64,000 bases of DNA from Paenibacillus sp. HW567. Lineage in GTDB: Bacteria; Bacillota; Bacilli; Paenibacillales; Paenibacillaceae. The stretch covers positions 1,420,546-1,484,545 of the forward strand of contig NZ_KB910518.1 of assembly GCF_000374185.1 (NCBI RefSeq). Direction: 5' to 3'. Numbering within the stretch: the stretch's first letter is position 1; each line of letters opens with the position of its first letter. This document shows, one piece after another, positions 1 to 9,726 of this stretch. Under the pieces are notes generated by a model. The model was not told where the DNA came from. It worked only from the letters and a program-made list of their open reading frames with translations, and did no database searches. A program made the position numbers and the translations under genes.

Positions 1-459
1 CTGCCTCTTCTGGACAAGGATGGAGTGCATAACCGGGGAACCTATCCGGACTCTACCCGTGTAATTAGCGTGTTCGATCTGGTTGGAGCTACGCAATCTA
101 GGCTGGTGCTCGGTGACAACAGCAAAGACATGAATCTGGTCGGGATTGATCCGATGTACGGAACAGAGACATCCAACGCCGGCAACTTCGGTGTTCTGTA
201 TAAAATCAGACTGGAGCGTGTCGCCAAGAATACACTCATCACCTTCAATCCGCGTGGGGGTAAATATCTGGGATCCGTGATGGTTAACGGAACGATTGTC
301 AATCTGCCGAATAAAGGGAGCTTGGACAGCAATGATATGAATGCCGTTGTCTATCGTTCCGGCGATTATGAAGGTCCGGTAGATATCGTGTTCTCGGTAG
401 CTTCCGGCAGCAATCTTCCGGTGAACTTTGTCTTTACACCGCTTCCGGCCAAAAAATAA
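1..459 (+). CDS. C-terminal part of a secreted copper-amine-oxidase-like domain protein (5' end outside window)
   Basis: The frame is open from base 1 and ends at TAA 457-459, so only the last 152 residues are present. The fragment starts LPLLDKDGVHNRG and ends in a SNLPVNFVFTPLP segment. I recognise this tail from Paenibacillus secreted proteins that begin with a copper-amine-oxidase N-terminal-like domain. It is rich in beta-strand-like sequence and glycine and has no transmembrane segment, which fits an extracellular domain. An internal GTG at 25 could open the frame, but the sequence before it is coding in the same frame. The enzymatic role is unknown. A strong terminator hairpin follows directly. 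Confidence 0.6.
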   Translation: MPLLDKDGVHNRGTYPDSTRVISVFDLVGATQSRLVLGDNSKDMNLVGIDPMYGTETSNAGNFGVLYKIRLERVAKNTLITFNPRGGKYLGSVMVNGTIVNLPNKGSLDSNDMNAVVYRSGDYEGPVDIVFSVASGSNLPVNFVFTPLPAKK

Positions 460-476
460 AGCCTTGCATTAGCTCG

Positions 477-521
477 AAGGCCTGTCAGCTCTCCCAAGCG
501 GGAGGGCTGGCGGGCCTTTTG
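477..521 (+). terminator. Rho-independent terminator after the first gene
   Basis: An AGGCCTGTCAGCTCTCCC arm pairs with a GGGAGGGCTGGCGGGCCT arm around a short AAGC loop and is followed by a TTTT run. It separates the first gene from zur. Confidence 0.7.
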
Positions 522-615
522 CCGCTGGTGTAGTCCGGTTCATTGACGGGGCTTTTATTTTGGGGCATTATAAAGAGAGTGTAATTCAAATGACCATGTT
601 ATGGGAGATGAGCGA

Positions 616-1077
616 ATGCTGTCGACAGATCAAATACTGGAAGCCATGTCGGGGCAGGGACTGCGAATCACCGATCAGCGCAAGACGCTTGCCAAGCTAT
701 TCGGCGAGAATACGGGGTATTTATCCGCGAAGGATGTTTATGAGCACATGGGACGCAAATACAGCGGGCTCAGCTTCGATACAGTGTACCGCAATCTGCG
801 GGTAATGGAGGAGCTTGGCGTGCTGGAGCAGGTGGTGTTCGAGGATGGTGTTAAATTCAAAGGAAGCTGTAATCAGGAGCATCACCATCATCATATGATC
901 TGTCTCCAATGCATGAAGACCTACCCGATTAATTTCTGTCCGATGAATCTAACGGATGCTCCCGACCAGTTCCGGGTGGTTAAGCATAAATTTGAGGTGT
1001 TCGGCTACTGCAAGGATTGTGAGCAAAATAGGGAAGAAGATCCCGCTGTTGCCGCTCACGGCAAAGAAGGTCATTAA
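616..1077 (+). CDS. zur: Fur-family zinc uptake regulator
   Basis: This 153-residue Fur-family repressor has an N-terminal winged helix ([15 protein letters not shown], then [18 protein letters not shown]) and a C-terminal metal and dimerisation domain. That domain has a histidine run leading into ICLQC and a distal YCKDC, the two CxxC pairs of the structural zinc site. The GLSFDTxYRNL helix, the HHHHH-ICLxC stretch and the following FCPMN resemble Bacillus Zur more than Fur or PerR. A znuA-znuC operon with a Zur-like operator lies about 3 kb downstream, so its expected role is zinc-dependent repression of zinc uptake. I start at ATG 616 because GGGAG at 603-607 sits 8 nt upstream. ATG 601 is in frame but has no ribosome site. 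yidD follows after 2 nt. Confidence 0.85.
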   Translation: MLSTDQILEAMSGQGLRITDQRKTLAKLFGENTGYLSAKDVYEHMGRKYSGLSFDTVYRNLRVMEELGVLEQVVFEDGVKFKGSCNQEHHHHHMICLQCMKTYPINFCPMNLTDAPDQFRVVKHKFEVFGYCKDCEQNREEDPAVAAHGKEGH

Positions 1078-1079
1078 TC

Positions 1080-1343
1080 ATGAGCATTGGACGCAGAACA
1101 ATTCAGGCGCCGATTCGTGTGTACCGGAAGTTTATTTCACCGATTAAACCGGCGACCTGCCGCTTCTATCCGACCTGCTCGGCTTACGCGCTGGAGGCGG
1201 TGGAGGTTCACGGTCCGCTGAAGGGTTCATGGCTTGCGGCGAAGCGGATTGCCAGATGCCACCCCTTTCATCCGGGAGGACTTGATCCGGTGCCGCCGCG
1301 CGAAGAGAAGGCAGCAAGGAGTAAGTCAGCCCGTACAACTTGA
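1080..1343 (+). CDS. yidD: YidD membrane protein insertion efficiency factor
   Basis: This 87-residue protein has the YidD hallmark cysteines and motif: [20 protein letters not shown], then [28 protein letters not shown] and DPVPP. YidD is a small amphipathic protein at the inner face of the membrane that helps YidC insert membrane proteins. It starts 2 nt after the zur stop and is probably cotranscribed with it. The C-terminal tail ([14 protein letters not shown]) is basic and low in complexity. Confidence 0.92.
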   Translation: MSIGRRTIQAPIRVYRKFISPIKPATCRFYPTCSAYALEAVEVHGPLKGSWLAAKRIARCHPFHPGGLDPVPPREEKAARSKSARTT

Positions 1344-1384
1344 CATGGCGGCTGCACATGGGTATATTTTGAATAATAGTTTGT

Positions 1385-1668
1385 ATTCCGAGGAACGGAT
1401 GAGTAGATCGGGACAACCATCACAGAGAGCCGGGAAATGCTGAAAGCCGGTATGGTGCGAGGATTGAATATGGTCCGGGAGGAACTGTGTTCGAGCGGAA
1501 GCTGGGAAAGATGGCTTGCGTAAGATAACAGCGTGATCCAGCGTTAATGGACAGTTCCCCTGCGGGAACTGGCGAAGCCTGTGCTCTGCGAGGAGCCGGG
1601 GAATTTTGGGTGGTATCGCGTGAGTTTACTCTCGCCCCATAACGGGGCGGGAGTTTTTTGTTTGCCAA
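1385..1668 (+). promoter_or_regulatory. T-box leader controlling metG
   Basis: The untranslated region before metG has T-box features. There is an AGAGAG segment followed by a GCCGG/CCGG-closed distal loop in Stem I. The T-box core TGGGTGGTATCGCG at 1607-1620 can form the antiterminator. A terminator hairpin lies at 1628-1659. The likely specifier is ATG at 1470-1472, just 3' of the distal stem arm ATGGT. This fits tRNA-Met sensing: uncharged tRNA would stabilise the antiterminator and allow metG transcription. The exact 5' boundary is approximate. Confidence 0.85.
1628..1659 (+). terminator. T-box-controlled terminator
   Basis: ACTCTCGCCCC pairs with GGGGCGGGAGT around an ATAAC loop and is followed by TTTTTT. 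It lies just after the T-box core and before the metG ribosome site, as expected for the leader's off-state hairpin. Confidence 0.85.
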
Positions 1669-1681
1669 GACGAAAGGATGA

Positions 1682-3712
<2,031 letters not shown>

Positions 3713-3735
3713 GCTGGGGCTGATCCAGCCTGAAG

Positions 3736-3777
3736 GAATGCCCACCGCCGTAGAAGGCGGCTGGGCATTCTTTTTTT
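3736..3777 (+). terminator. metG terminator
   Basis: GAATGCCCACCGCC pairs with GGCGGCTGGGCATTC around a GTAGAA loop, followed by a run of seven T. Confidence 0.9.
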
Positions 3778-4217
3778 GTTAGGAGATCGTTTAAATGCTG
3801 GAGTTCAAACGAACTCCGCGAAATGGTACAGGACGTGGAGATCACGCTGGAGGCGTATCAGGCCCCACGAACAGGATCATCTTCTGATCGGAAAAGTCTG
3901 CCTCTTTGTAACGGACTTAGCCGCTCTTATTTCAACTGGAAGTCATTTTACTGCAAGTTAACAGACTCCAGAGTCTTTATGGGCGGATATTCTCTCCAAA
4001 TCTGCCTGCCGAAGAGGCCATAAGGACTTTACGGTCCGTCAGCCCGGCTAAATGTACCCTTTTCAAGGAAATAAAGGCGTTCCGGTCCGTAAGGAACAGG
4101 AGATTGAGACGACGAATCCTTCTCTCCTGGGCCACAAAGGCTCCGTCCTAAGCCACAGATTTAGCATTGAGGCTGAACTGTACGGTCTCCTTTTCTCAGC
4201 AATATGGATTTGTGGTG
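3778..4217. repeat. Intergenic region with copies of the ACGGACC repeat family
   Basis: I see no convincing gene here; the short open frames have no ribosome site or recognisable product. The motif TAACGGACTTAGCCGCTCTTATTTC (3909-3933, given here in outline) occurs in + orientation. On the minus strand two related modules read ACGGACCGGAACGCCTTTAT (about 4067-4097) and ACGGACCGTAAAGTCCTTAT (about 4016-4041). The minus-strand pair and GCTAAATCTGTGG (rc of 4153-4165) recur in the same order at 24703-24845, so this is a diverged inverted copy of a dispersed repeat. Confidence 0.55.
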
Positions 4218-4247
4218 TTGACTTATCGTAACGATTACTATTATAAT
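4218..4247 (+). promoter_or_regulatory. znu promoter overlapped by a Zur-like operator
   Basis: TTGACT (4218-4223) and TATAAT (4242-4247) are separated by 18 bp, a good sigma-A promoter. The spacer carries a 7-1-7 pseudo-palindrome, TCGTAAC-G-ATTACTA (4226-4240), close to the Bacillus Zur box core TCGTAATnATTACGA. Zur bound here would block RNA polymerase, so the operon should be on only when zinc is scarce. Confidence 0.7.
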
Positions 4248-4288
4248 GCCAATAGTAAAATTTACGATTTAAGGAGTCGATTCATAAA

Positions 4289-5263
4289 ATGTTAACCAAG
4301 AGCCTGCACAGGGGCGTGCTGCTTACGCTGACTTTGCTGGTATTTTTGCTGCTTGCCGCATGTGGCCCGAAGAGCAGCGGGAGTATCGTAGAGGGGAAGG
4401 TAAATGTAGTTACTACTTTTTATCCAATATATGAATTCGCGAGTGAGATTGGCGGGGAGGATGTCAATGCCATCAATCTGCTGCCGGTCGGTGTAGAGCC
4501 GCATGATTGGACGCCGCGCAGTCAGGATATTATTAGCACCTCCAAAGCGCAGTTGTTCCTGTACAACGGGGCTGGTCTTGAGGGCTGGGTGCCGAATTTT
4601 CTGAAAAGCTTGGACAATGACAGTAAAGTCCAATCCGTTGAGGTCAGCAAAGGCGTGGATTTAATTATGACGGATGAAGAAGATGGGCATGATCATGGTG
4701 GAGAAGGTGCAGGAGAAGCAGAAGGGCACACGGACAGCCTGCATACCGACCCCCATACCTGGGTAAGCCCGAAGTCGGCGTTTATTATGGCGAAAAATAT
4801 TAAGGAGAGTCTACAGTCTGTAGACCCTGCCCATAAAGAGGGATATGAGGAGCGTTTCAACAAGCTTGCCGAGCGTTTAGAGGCGCTGGATAGCAAATTT
4901 ACAGCGGAGCTTTCCAAGCTGCCGAACCATGAGATTGTTGTATCTCATCAGGCTTTTGCTTATCTGGCCCGGGACTACGGGCTGAAGCAGCATGCGATTA
5001 TGGGCTTATCGGCCGATGCGGAGCCTCGGAGCCAGGACTTGCTTGCGCTTGCCGATCTGGTGAAGAAGGAGGGCATCCGCTATATCTTTTTCGAGGAGCT
5101 GGTGTCCGACAAGCTGGCGAAGACACTGGCAGGTGAAGCCGGGGTATCGACGATGGTGCTGAATCCGGTAGAAGGGCTTACAGAGGCGCAGGATAAGAAC
5201 GGAGACAACTACTTCACGCTGATGGAGAAAAATTTGCAAAATCTGATTCTGGCTTTACAATAA
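4289..5263 (+). CDS. znuA: Zinc ABC transporter substrate-binding lipoprotein
   Basis: This 324-residue protein captures zinc outside the membrane for the ZnuBC transporter. It has a lipoprotein signal with lipobox LLAAC near residue 25. The cluster A-I fold motifs include VVTTFYPIYEFASEIGG, GVEPHDWTP (first metal His), DPHTWVSP (second His), VSHQAFAYLARDYGL (third His) and the late FFEELVS. A flexible Asp/His/Glu-rich loop (DEEDGHDHGGEGAGEAEGH) before DPHTW is typical of zinc rather than manganese binders. ATG 4289 follows AAGGAG. It is the first gene of the operon, 33 nt before znuC, under the Zur-like operator. Confidence 0.92.
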   Translation: MLTKSLHRGVLLTLTLLVFLLLAACGPKSSGSIVEGKVNVVTTFYPIYEFASEIGGEDVNAINLLPVGVEPHDWTPRSQDIISTSKAQLFLYNGAGLEGWVPNFLKSLDNDSKVQSVEVSKGVDLIMTDEEDGHDHGGEGAGEAEGHTDSLHTDPHTWVSPKSAFIMAKNIKESLQSVDPAHKEGYEERFNKLAERLEALDSKFTAELSKLPNHEIVVSHQAFAYLARDYGLKQHAIMGLSADAEPRSQDLLALADLVKKEGIRYIFFEELVSDKLAKTLAGEAGVSTMVLNPVEGLTEAQDKNGDNYFTLMEKNLQNLILALQ

Positions 5264-5296
5264 AAAGGAAAGATTAAGTGAAAGGCGGTACTTTAC

Positions 5297-6046
5297 ATGC
5301 AATCGGTATCCCTGGACTGCCATCAGCATATGATCGAAATACAGGACCTTTCCTTCTCATACGGTGAGCAGAAGGTGATTACGGACCTTAACTATACCGT
5401 GAAGGAACGGGATTTCTTAGGTATTATTGGCTCCAACGGCGCAGGCAAAACTACGCTGCTCAAAATGATCGTCGGCCTGCTCCCCGCAACCAGCGGCGAG
5501 ATCAAGCTATTCGGACAGCCTGTCAAAAGGTTCAAGGATTGGGAGCGGATCGGCTATGTGCCGCAGAAAAACGCCTTCAACCCCCTGTTCCCCGCCACTG
5601 TGCGCGAGGTCGTCATGTCGGGGCTATACAACAACAAGAATCTGATCCGCAGAGTATCCAAAGCGCAGCAGCAGAAGTGCGAGGATGCGCTGGAGGTTAT
5701 GCGGATTCAGGATCTCGCGGAGAAAAGAGTCGGCCAGTTGTCCGGCGGCCAGCAGCAGCGTGTGTTCCTCGCCCGGGCATTGATCAATCATCCCGATCTG
5801 CTGATTCTGGACGAACCTACGGTCGGCATTGACGCCGAGACGCAGGCTGGATTCTTCGAGCTGATTATGCATATGCATGCCCATCACCACATGACATTCC
5901 TGATGGTCTCGCATGATATCGACATGATCAAGAACTACCTGGGCGAGGAGCCGGTGCAAAAGAACGGCAAGATCAACTTCTACTGCCGTCATTCCCACGA
6001 CGCCCAGGATTGCGTAGAGGATAATTTGCAGCATACGCTGTCGTAA
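5297..6046 (+). CDS. znuC: Zinc ABC transporter ATPase
   Basis: This 249-residue ATPase of the zinc importer has Walker A GSNGAGKT, a Q-loop region YVPQKNAF, the ABC signature LSGGQQQR, Walker B LLILDEP and H-loop VSHD. The C-terminus carries a His/Cys tail (YCRHSHDAQDC) that could bind metal. ATG 5297 has an AAAGGCGG ribosome site; an in-frame ATG at 5330 has none. In the intact operon znuB should follow immediately. Here an IS3-family element and repeats intervene, leaving about 2.1 kb between znuC and znuB. Confidence 0.92.
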   Translation: MQSVSLDCHQHMIEIQDLSFSYGEQKVITDLNYTVKERDFLGIIGSNGAGKTTLLKMIVGLLPATSGEIKLFGQPVKRFKDWERIGYVPQKNAFNPLFPATVREVVMSGLYNNKNLIRRVSKAQQQKCEDALEVMRIQDLAEKRVGQLSGGQQQRVFLARALINHPDLLILDEPTVGIDAETQAGFFELIMHMHAHHHMTFLMVSHDIDMIKNYLGEEPVQKNGKINFYCRHSHDAQDCVEDNLQHTLS

Positions 6047-6348
6047 GCCGGGCTGGGTTGAAGTGTTCGGAGGCGCAGTGCTGGTGGGTGTGGCTTTGCT
6101 GTTCATTGGAGTGTGGAGGTAAGCTTGCTGGTTTTTTTGTCCGCAAAAGCAGCTTAGCTGTACTTTGTGCAATTAAAAACTAACTTTTGTGCGCTGGAGC
6201 GGGTATAATTGCACTTCGTACACTTATTTTGGAGGAAACAGGCTAACTCGATGTTTTTCACTTATTTTAACTGTATGGAGTACATTTAAAATCAAAATGC
6301 AGCTAGAACAGCGATAAATAGCTGTATAGATGCAATTAGAATAAAAAG
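6047..6348. other. znuC-IS intergenic region with AT-rich repeats and a short coding relic
   Basis: No full gene is visible. Just after znuC one frame (about 6054-6122) reads EVFGGAVLVGVALLFIGVWR and a stop. It looks like the last helix of a membrane protein, possibly a relic, but this is weak. Further on are copies of the AT-rich repeat motif: TGTACTTTGTGCAATTAAAA (6159-6178), AATTGCACTTCGTACACTTA (about 6207-6226), and TAACTGTATGGAGTACATTT (about 6269-6288). The same motif recurs at 40820-40950. Confidence 0.4.
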
Positions 6349-6400
6349 TGGACACCCGTTAAGAACGTATGAATAATGAACTTAACGAGGAGGTGTTCAC

Positions 6401-6718
6401 ATGGGTGAACAACGGAAACGGTACAATGAAAAGTTTAAAAGAGAAGCCGTCAAGTATATTCAGCAACAGACAAAGACGGTGGTGGAGATTGGTGAGGAGC
6501 TAGGCGTCTCCCCTGGCGTGCTGCATAGCTGGTTGGCGAAGTATCGGGAGTTCGGCAATGAACCTGTAAACCATGCGGAAAAGGTTCGCGAACTCGAGCA
6601 GCGGCTGGCTGAACAAGAAAAAGAATTACGGGCAAGAGAGCAGCGAATTGCAGACGTCGAAGAAGAGCTTGCCATCGTAAAAAAAGCCGTGCACATCTTC
6701 AGCAAACCAAAGAACTGA
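6401..6718 (+). CDS. IS3-family transposase OrfA
   Basis: This 105-residue protein has an N-terminal helix-turn-helix (RYNEKFKREAVKYIQ ... EIGEELGVSPGVLHSWLAKY) followed by a leucine-zipper-like coiled coil (VRELEQRLAEQEKELRAREQ) that ends in the VKKAVHIFSK region. It binds the terminal repeats and dimerises. A slippery run of seven A (6679-6685, read gtA AAA AAA G) allows -1 frameshifting into orfB to make the OrfAB transposase. The ribosome site GAGGAGG precedes ATG 6401. Confidence 0.9.
   Translation: MGEQRKRYNEKFKREAVKYIQQQTKTVVEIGEELGVSPGVLHSWLAKYREFGNEPVNHAEKVRELEQRLAEQEKELRAREQRIADVEEELAIVKKAVHIFSKPKN
6679..6685 (+). promoter_or_regulatory. Programmed -1 frameshift slippery run
   Basis: Seven consecutive A followed by G lie near the 3' end of orfA. 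Shifting -1 here enters a frame that is open through KELRFQFIENHRSEFR into OrfB, the usual IS3-family fusion junction. Confidence 0.75.
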
Positions 6719-6756
6719 GATTTCAGTTCATCGAAAACCATCGCTCCGAGTTTCGA

Positions 6757-7590
6757 ATGGAGAAGATGTGCAGAGTTCTCGAAGTCTCCCGGAGCGGGTT
6801 TTACAAATGGCGCGACACGACGACCAACCCCCAAGCGGAGCGTAAGGCACTATTGCTCCAGCGAATCACCTATCATTTCAAGGATAACCAGAGACGTTAC
6901 GGCAGCCCCAAGATCACCAAGCTTCTACAGAAAGAAGGCTACACCGTTAGTGAGCGGACGGTAGGAAAGTACATGCAAGAGCTGGGGTTACGCTCGTGTG
7001 TCGCCAAACGCTTTCGCGTGATGACGACCGATTCCAATCACGATTTGCCCATCGCCCCGAACCTGCTGAACCAAGACTTTAAGACCGCTGAACCCAACAA
7101 AGTCTGGGTTACGGACATCACTTACATCCCCTGCCGGGAAGGAAGGCTGTATCTGGCCAGTGTACTCGACCTCTGTACGAGGGAGATCGTAGGCTGGAGG
7201 CTCGGAGAGCGAATGACGACCGATCTGGTACTAGGTGCACTGGACGATGCCTACAAGGCAAAGCGGCCCAAGAAGGGACTCATCCATCACTCGGATCGGG
7301 GATCGCAGTATGCCTCTGCCGACTACCGTAAACGTCTAAAAAAGTACCGCATGAAGGCGAGCATGAGCCGCAAAGGGAATTGCTATGACAATGCCTGCAT
7401 CGAATCCTTTCATAGCGTGCTAAAGAAAGAGTTTGTCTATTGCACCAAGTTCAAAACGAAGCAGCAAGCGCAGGACGAGATGTTCCAGTATATTGAATTT
7501 TTTTATAACCGCAAGCGAATCCACAGTGCGCTGGGTTATGTTTCCCCTGTCCAGTTTGCGGCCAAGTTCCAAACGAGAAAAACCGCATAA
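6757..7590 (+). CDS. IS3-family transposase OrfB (rve integrase domain)
   Basis: The 277 residues from ATG 6757 contain the HTH_21-like region (RRYGSPKITKLL) and the retroviral-type integrase core. The DDE triad is D in WVTDITYIP, D in HHSDRGSQYAS and E in NACIESFHSVLK. It ends with the YNRKRIHSALGY motif of the family. The frame is open upstream through orfA's end, so the functional product is probably the OrfAB frameshift fusion. All catalytic residues are present and the element looks intact. Confidence 0.92.
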   Translation: MEKMCRVLEVSRSGFYKWRDTTTNPQAERKALLLQRITYHFKDNQRRYGSPKITKLLQKEGYTVSERTVGKYMQELGLRSCVAKRFRVMTTDSNHDLPIAPNLLNQDFKTAEPNKVWVTDITYIPCREGRLYLASVLDLCTREIVGWRLGERMTTDLVLGALDDAYKAKRPKKGLIHHSDRGSQYASADYRKRLKKYRMKASMSRKGNCYDNACIESFHSVLKKEFVYCTKFKTKQQAQDEMFQYIEFFYNRKRIHSALGYVSPVQFAAKFQTRKTA

Positions 7591-7629
7591 TCCACTTTTT
7601 TTGTGTCCACTTTCTTGACGGAGGTCCAA

Positions 7630-7890
7630 GAATACAGTTACAGAAGGATGTTGCGAGGTCGTGTGGTACAACAAAGGATGCCTGCTTTGCCTTTAGGGTT
7701 TCGGTCAACCATAGTACAACATAGGATGGCCTACCCTTGCTTTTGCCTTTTGGTTTAGGTTTTGGTCGTCCATAGTACAACATGGGACGACCTGCCTTTG
7801 TCCTTTGGTTTAGGTTTTGGTCGACCATAGTACAACATAGGACGACCCTGCCTTTGACTTACGCTTTTAGGTTCTAGGGTATTACGCATT
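7630..7890. repeat. Tandem hairpin-forming repeats between IS3 and znuB
   Basis: Four diverged units start at GTACAAC positions 7666, 7714, 7775 and 7830 (spacing 48, 61 and 55). Each consists of an ATAGTACAACATAGGACGACC-like core and a pyrimidine-rich GCCTTTnnTTTTGGTTTAGG segment. The bases around each core form an inverted repeat, for example GGTCGTCC...GGACGACC and GGTCGACC...GGACGACC. No open frame is conserved across the units. Function unknown. Confidence 0.65.
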
Positions 7891-8131
7891 TGCGTCTTCT
7901 AAAAATTACTTATTTACGTCTTTTGTTCTTAAACGTACCTAGATCCCGTAATCGTTAAGCGTGTCCCGTCAGGGACGAAAAGCGATCTTTCACCCTCCGT
8001 CTCCAAGCTCCATCAAACTTCACTCCAACGCTAATTGCACTTAGTCGTGTGTCCAGAGGGCAGAGCCCTTGGGGCCCTCCCTTGGAAGGGAGGGTTTGGG
8101 AGGGATCGAAAAACTAAAGGAGATAGTAATC
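7891..8131. other. Leader-like region before znuB
   Basis: I see no gene here. TTGGGGCCCTCCCTTGGAAG and the following GGGAGGG (about 8067-8104) form a GC-rich palindrome. Upstream, CCCGTCAGGGACG (about 7965-7977) forms a small hairpin. I found no good sigma-A promoter for znuB, which may depend on readthrough from the IS or repeat block. Confidence 0.35.
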
Positions 8132-8935
8132 TTGGAAATTCTATTCAGTGATTTTTTTCAGAGGGCGCTTGCGGGCGGGCTGATGATTGGTATTACTGCG
8201 CCGCTGATCGGCGTTTTTCTTGTATTGCGCCGCCTGTCCATGATCGGTGATACGCTGGCGCATGTCACGATCGCCGGGGTCGCGCTCGGTTTTTTGACCG
8301 GCTTTTATCCGCTGGGAGCGGGGCTGCTCTTTGCAGTGGCGGCTTCCTTTGCGATCGAGAAGCTGCGCAAGGCCTACAAAAGCTATGCCGAGCTGTCCAT
8401 CGCCATCATTATGTCGGGCGGGGTCGCGCTGGCTTCACTTTTTTTCACCTTGGGCAAAGGCTATAATGCAGATGTGATGAGCTACTTGTTCGGCAGCATT
8501 TATACGCTCGATAATACCGATCTCGTGGTAGTCGGCATAGTGACAGTTGCTGTGGTCAGCGTGGTTACGCTGTTCTTTAAGGAATTTTTCCTGCTTAGCT
8601 TTGAGGAGGATGCCGCAAGCGTAAGCGGTCTGCCGGTGAAAATGCTCAATATGCTGATTACGGTACTTACGGCGCTTGTGATCAGCACAGCGATCAAAAT
8701 CGTCGGCTCACTGCTGGTGTCTGCACTGCTGACCATTCCGGTAGCGATTAGCCTGCTGCTGTCGCGCAGCTTCAAATCGTCGGTGATGTTATCTGTAATT
8801 ATTGCTGAAATAGCTGTTGTTGGCGGCCTGGTGGTTGCAGGGGTGTGGAACCTCGCTCCCGGTGCGACGATTGTTCTGCTGCTGATCGCTTTGCTGGCCC
8901 TGACCTTGATCGGCAAAAAAGGGCTGCCAGCATAA
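8132..8935 (+). CDS. znuB: Zinc ABC transporter permease
   Basis: This 267-residue polytopic protein of the ABC-3 metal permease family has about eight hydrophobic segments. The family signature is GVFLVLRRLSMIGDTLAHVTIAG near the N-terminus, with a later SALLTIPVAISLLL. It forms the membrane channel for ZnuAC. I start at TTG 8132 because AAAGGAG lies 9 nt upstream; the open frame extends back to 8069 through non-coding-looking sequence. The gene is separated from znuC by the IS3 element and repeats, so its transcription may no longer be linked to the Zur-controlled promoter. Confidence 0.88.
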   Translation: MEILFSDFFQRALAGGLMIGITAPLIGVFLVLRRLSMIGDTLAHVTIAGVALGFLTGFYPLGAGLLFAVAASFAIEKLRKAYKSYAELSIAIIMSGGVALASLFFTLGKGYNADVMSYLFGSIYTLDNTDLVVVGIVTVAVVSVVTLFFKEFFLLSFEEDAASVSGLPVKMLNMLITVLTALVISTAIKIVGSLLVSALLTIPVAISLLLSRSFKSSVMLSVIIAEIAVVGGLVVAGVWNLAPGATIVLLLIALLALTLIGKKGLPA

Positions 8936-8997
8936 GATTCAGCCCTATGTGTTCCGTTTTGCGAAGTGACCCCGAACCGGGAAGGAGAGAAGCCACT

Positions 8998-9711
8998 TTG
9001 TCCAATCTGAATGCAGGAATTGCTTTTGCCGCCGGAGTAGCGTCCTTTATTTCGCCTTGCTGTCTGCCGCTGTACCCTTCATATTTATCGTATATCACCG
9101 GACTGTCCGTCCAGGAGCTGAGGAGCGGCGGGGGCAGGAAAGAGGTCCGGTTCCGCACACTCACACATACGTTGGCTTTTATCCTGGGCTTCTCTGCGGT
9201 ATTCTATACGCTCGGCTTCGGAGCGGGTCTGTTCGGGCAATTCTTCAACGGGCAGCGTGACTTGATCCGCCAGATGTCGGCGATTCTGATCATTGTCATG
9301 GGGCTGTTTCTGCTCGGGATTTTTCAGCCGCAGTTTCTGCTGCGCGAGCGCAAGCTTGAGCTTACATGGAGGCCCGCAGGTTATGTCGGCTCCTTTGTGT
9401 TTGGGATTGGCTTCTCTGCAGGCTGGTCGCCTTGCATCGGGCCGATTCTGACGGCGATTATTGCCCTATCCGCAAGTAATCCGGGCACCTGGTTTGCTAT
9501 GATTACGGCTTACAGCGCGGGGTTCGCTATACCGTTCTTCGCGTTGGCTTTTTTCCTTGGCGGAGCCAGACGTATTCTGAAATATTCCAATCTGCTGATG
9601 AAGCTGGGCGGCGGACTTATGGTCTGCATGGGCCTGCTGCTGTTCACGGATCAGATGTTCCGCATTACAATATGGCTGCAGGGCATCACGCCGGAGTGGC
9701 TGAAATTTTGA
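8998..9711 (+). CDS. ccdA: CcdA-type cytochrome c biogenesis / thiol transfer membrane protein
   Basis: This 237-residue DsbD-beta/CcdA-like protein has six hydrophobic segments. The paired redox-cysteine regions are visible: ISPCCLPLYPSYLSYITG near the N-terminus and FSAGWSPCIGPIL in the middle. CcdA moves electrons from cytoplasmic thioredoxin to outside thiol-disulfide proteins for cytochrome c maturation or spore cortex formation. TTG 8998 is used because AAGGAGAG precedes it by about 9 nt. It follows znuB by 62 nt and converges on splB. Confidence 0.85.
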   Translation: MSNLNAGIAFAAGVASFISPCCLPLYPSYLSYITGLSVQELRSGGGRKEVRFRTLTHTLAFILGFSAVFYTLGFGAGLFGQFFNGQRDLIRQMSAILIIVMGLFLLGIFQPQFLLRERKLELTWRPAGYVGSFVFGIGFSAGWSPCIGPILTAIIALSASNPGTWFAMITAYSAGFAIPFFALAFFLGGARRILKYSNLLMKLGGGLMVCMGLLLFTDQMFRITIWLQGITPEWLKF

Positions 9712-9726
9712 AGATGCATTGAAAAA

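Larger units (their letters stand above)
6349..7609 (+). mobile_element. IS3-family insertion sequence
   Basis: The element has two overlapping-phase transposase frames flanked by inverted ends: TGGACAC at 6349-6355 and GTGTCCA at 7603-7609. Similarity extends outwards to AAAGTGGACAC on both sides, so the exact tips could be 3 bp further out. I found no clear 3-4 bp target duplication. It lies between znuC and znuB and reads in the same direction. Its right end abuts a tandem-repeat block. Confidence 0.85.

Noticed and set aside
1452..1454. ATG as the T-box specifier codon
   Set aside because: This ATG lies in the arm that pairs with ACCAT of Stem I. The ATG at 1470-1472 is better placed in the specifier loop.
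3776..4023. Short + strand frames after the metG terminator
   Set aside because: The products match nothing recognised and they overlap the repeat motif. The AGGAG before ATG 3795 is there, but the frame from that ATG is very short.
7666..7880. CRISPR-like spaced repeats
   Set aside because: Spacing is irregular, the between-core text is itself repeated rather than unique, and there are no cas genes.
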